Source: an uncultured bacterium (GTDB lineage Bacteria; Verrucomicrobiota; Kiritimatiellia; CAIKKV01; CAITUY01). Taken from it: a DNA stretch of 6,242 nt. This document shows, in pieces, positions 5,714 to 6,242 of this stretch (position 1 is the stretch's first letter; each line of letters begins with the position of its first letter). The stretch lies in the NCBI GenBank assembly GCA_903934155.1, contig CAIZMS010000354.1:1-6242 (forward strand). The letters run 5' to 3'. A program made the position numbers and the translations under genes. The notes under the pieces are model-generated. The model was not told the DNA's origin. It did not search any database and saw only the letters and a list, made by a program, of their open reading frames with translations.

Positions 5714-6242
5714 GGCGTCCGGTCATGCTCGACATGAATGATGGCGTGTAGCTCCGCATAGGCCTGATCAAGTTGGTCGTTGATGACCCGGTGCTGATAT
5801 TCCCGAGCCCGCTCCATCTCCCCCTGCGCATTGGTCAATCGCTTCTCAATCACCTCGGGCGCATCCTCGCCGCGTGCCTGAAGCCGGTCACGCAAGGCCT
5901 CCAGGGAGGGAGGACTAATGAAAATGTCGACATACGACTGCCCCAAAATTCCACCGGCGGACCGGGCGGCGGCGCGGACGGAGGCCGCGCCCTGTACATC
6001 AATCACCATGAGGACATCTTTTCCTGCCTTCAACCCCTCCTCAACCGTGGCCCGCAGGGTCCCATACTGGTTGCCGTGAACCACCGCATGTTCCAGGAAC
6101 AGCCCCTCCGTGACCCGCCGGTTGAATTCAGCCTCGGACAGGAAATGATAGTCTCTGCCATCCACCTCGGCTCCGCGGGGGGGGCGGGTGGTGCACGAAA
6201 TGGAACGGGTCATGAAAAAATGGTCGGCCAACAGGCGTTCGC
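5707..6242 (-). CDS. gmk: Guanylate kinase, 5'-truncated by window edge
   Basis: Guanylate kinase phosphorylates GMP to GDP with ATP, an essential step of guanine nucleotide synthesis. The frame is open to the right edge: 177 residues and the stop are visible, but the N-terminal P-loop is not. A TTG at 6231 or ATG at 6213 should not be taken as the start, because homology runs through both. Seen in order: the GMP-binding SISCTTRPPR (about 6204-6175), GRDYHFL, EGLFLEHA, GNQYGT, the VIDVQGA segment, and the LID region RLQARGEDAPEVIEKRL. All match the E. coli enzyme closely. Between VIDVQGA and the following FISPP strand there are about eight more residues than in E. coli, and the C-terminus is short. 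The stop lies inside tatD, making a two-gene unit. Confidence 0.95.
   Translation of the reverse strand, partial: ERLLADHFFMTRSISCTTRPPRGAEVDGRDYHFLSEAEFNRRVTEGLFLEHAVVHGNQYGTLRATVEEGLKAGKDVLMVIDVQGAASVRAAARSAGGILGQSYVDIFISPPSLEALRDRLQARGEDAPEVIEKRLTNAQGEMERAREYQHRVINDQLDQAYAELHAIIHVEHDRTPC

Noticed and set aside
6213..6231. Guanylate kinase starting at TTG 6231 or ATG 6213
   Set aside because: Either start would remove the P-loop. The frame continues open to the window edge with guanylate-kinase-like residues, so the start lies outside.

Overview
The window reads as ordinary chromosomal sequence from a fairly GC-rich, probably strictly anaerobic or fermentative bacterium. The main clue is a pyruvate:ferredoxin oxidoreductase next to a TM1266-type small ACT-fold protein, a family named for its association with iron-only hydrogenase systems. 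I cannot assign a phylum. An anaerobic member of the Planctomycetes-Verrucomicrobia-Chlamydiae group is a guess from gene content only. I see no mobile element, CRISPR array, rRNA, tRNA or phage gene.

Layout. (1) Positions 1-2522, minus strand: the first 840 codons of nifJ/por, running off the left edge just after the start of the C-terminal thiamine-diphosphate domain. (2) Positions 2523-2749: a divergent intergenic region with three inverted repeats, a polypurine leader on the nifJ side and weak promoter candidates. (3) Positions 2750-4927, plus strand: a compact three-gene operon made of a YggU/DUF167 protein, a TM1266-like ACT-fold protein and a COG2509-type FAD-dependent dehydrogenase. 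The genes are 13 nt apart and then overlap by 1 nt. (4) Positions 4922-6242, minus strand: guanylate kinase (5' end beyond the right edge) followed by a YcfH-like TatD-family metal-dependent hydrolase, overlapping by 7 nt. The tatD stop overlaps the end of the FAD gene tail to tail by 6 bp, with no visible terminator between them.

How the genes may work together. PFOR oxidises pyruvate to acetyl-CoA and passes electrons to ferredoxin or flavodoxin. The divergent operon holds a flavoprotein dehydrogenase of unknown substrate and, translationally coupled to it, a small protein of a family linked to [FeFe]-hydrogenase loci. Sharing one control region, these could form a redox or hydrogen-metabolism locus, but that is inference. 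gmk-tatD is a separate housekeeping unit.

Nothing here is clearly a new system. The points most worth a second look are the TM1266-like/flavoprotein pair beside PFOR, the repeated ACTGT half-sites in the divergent promoter region, and the structured nifJ leader with its open in-frame extension.
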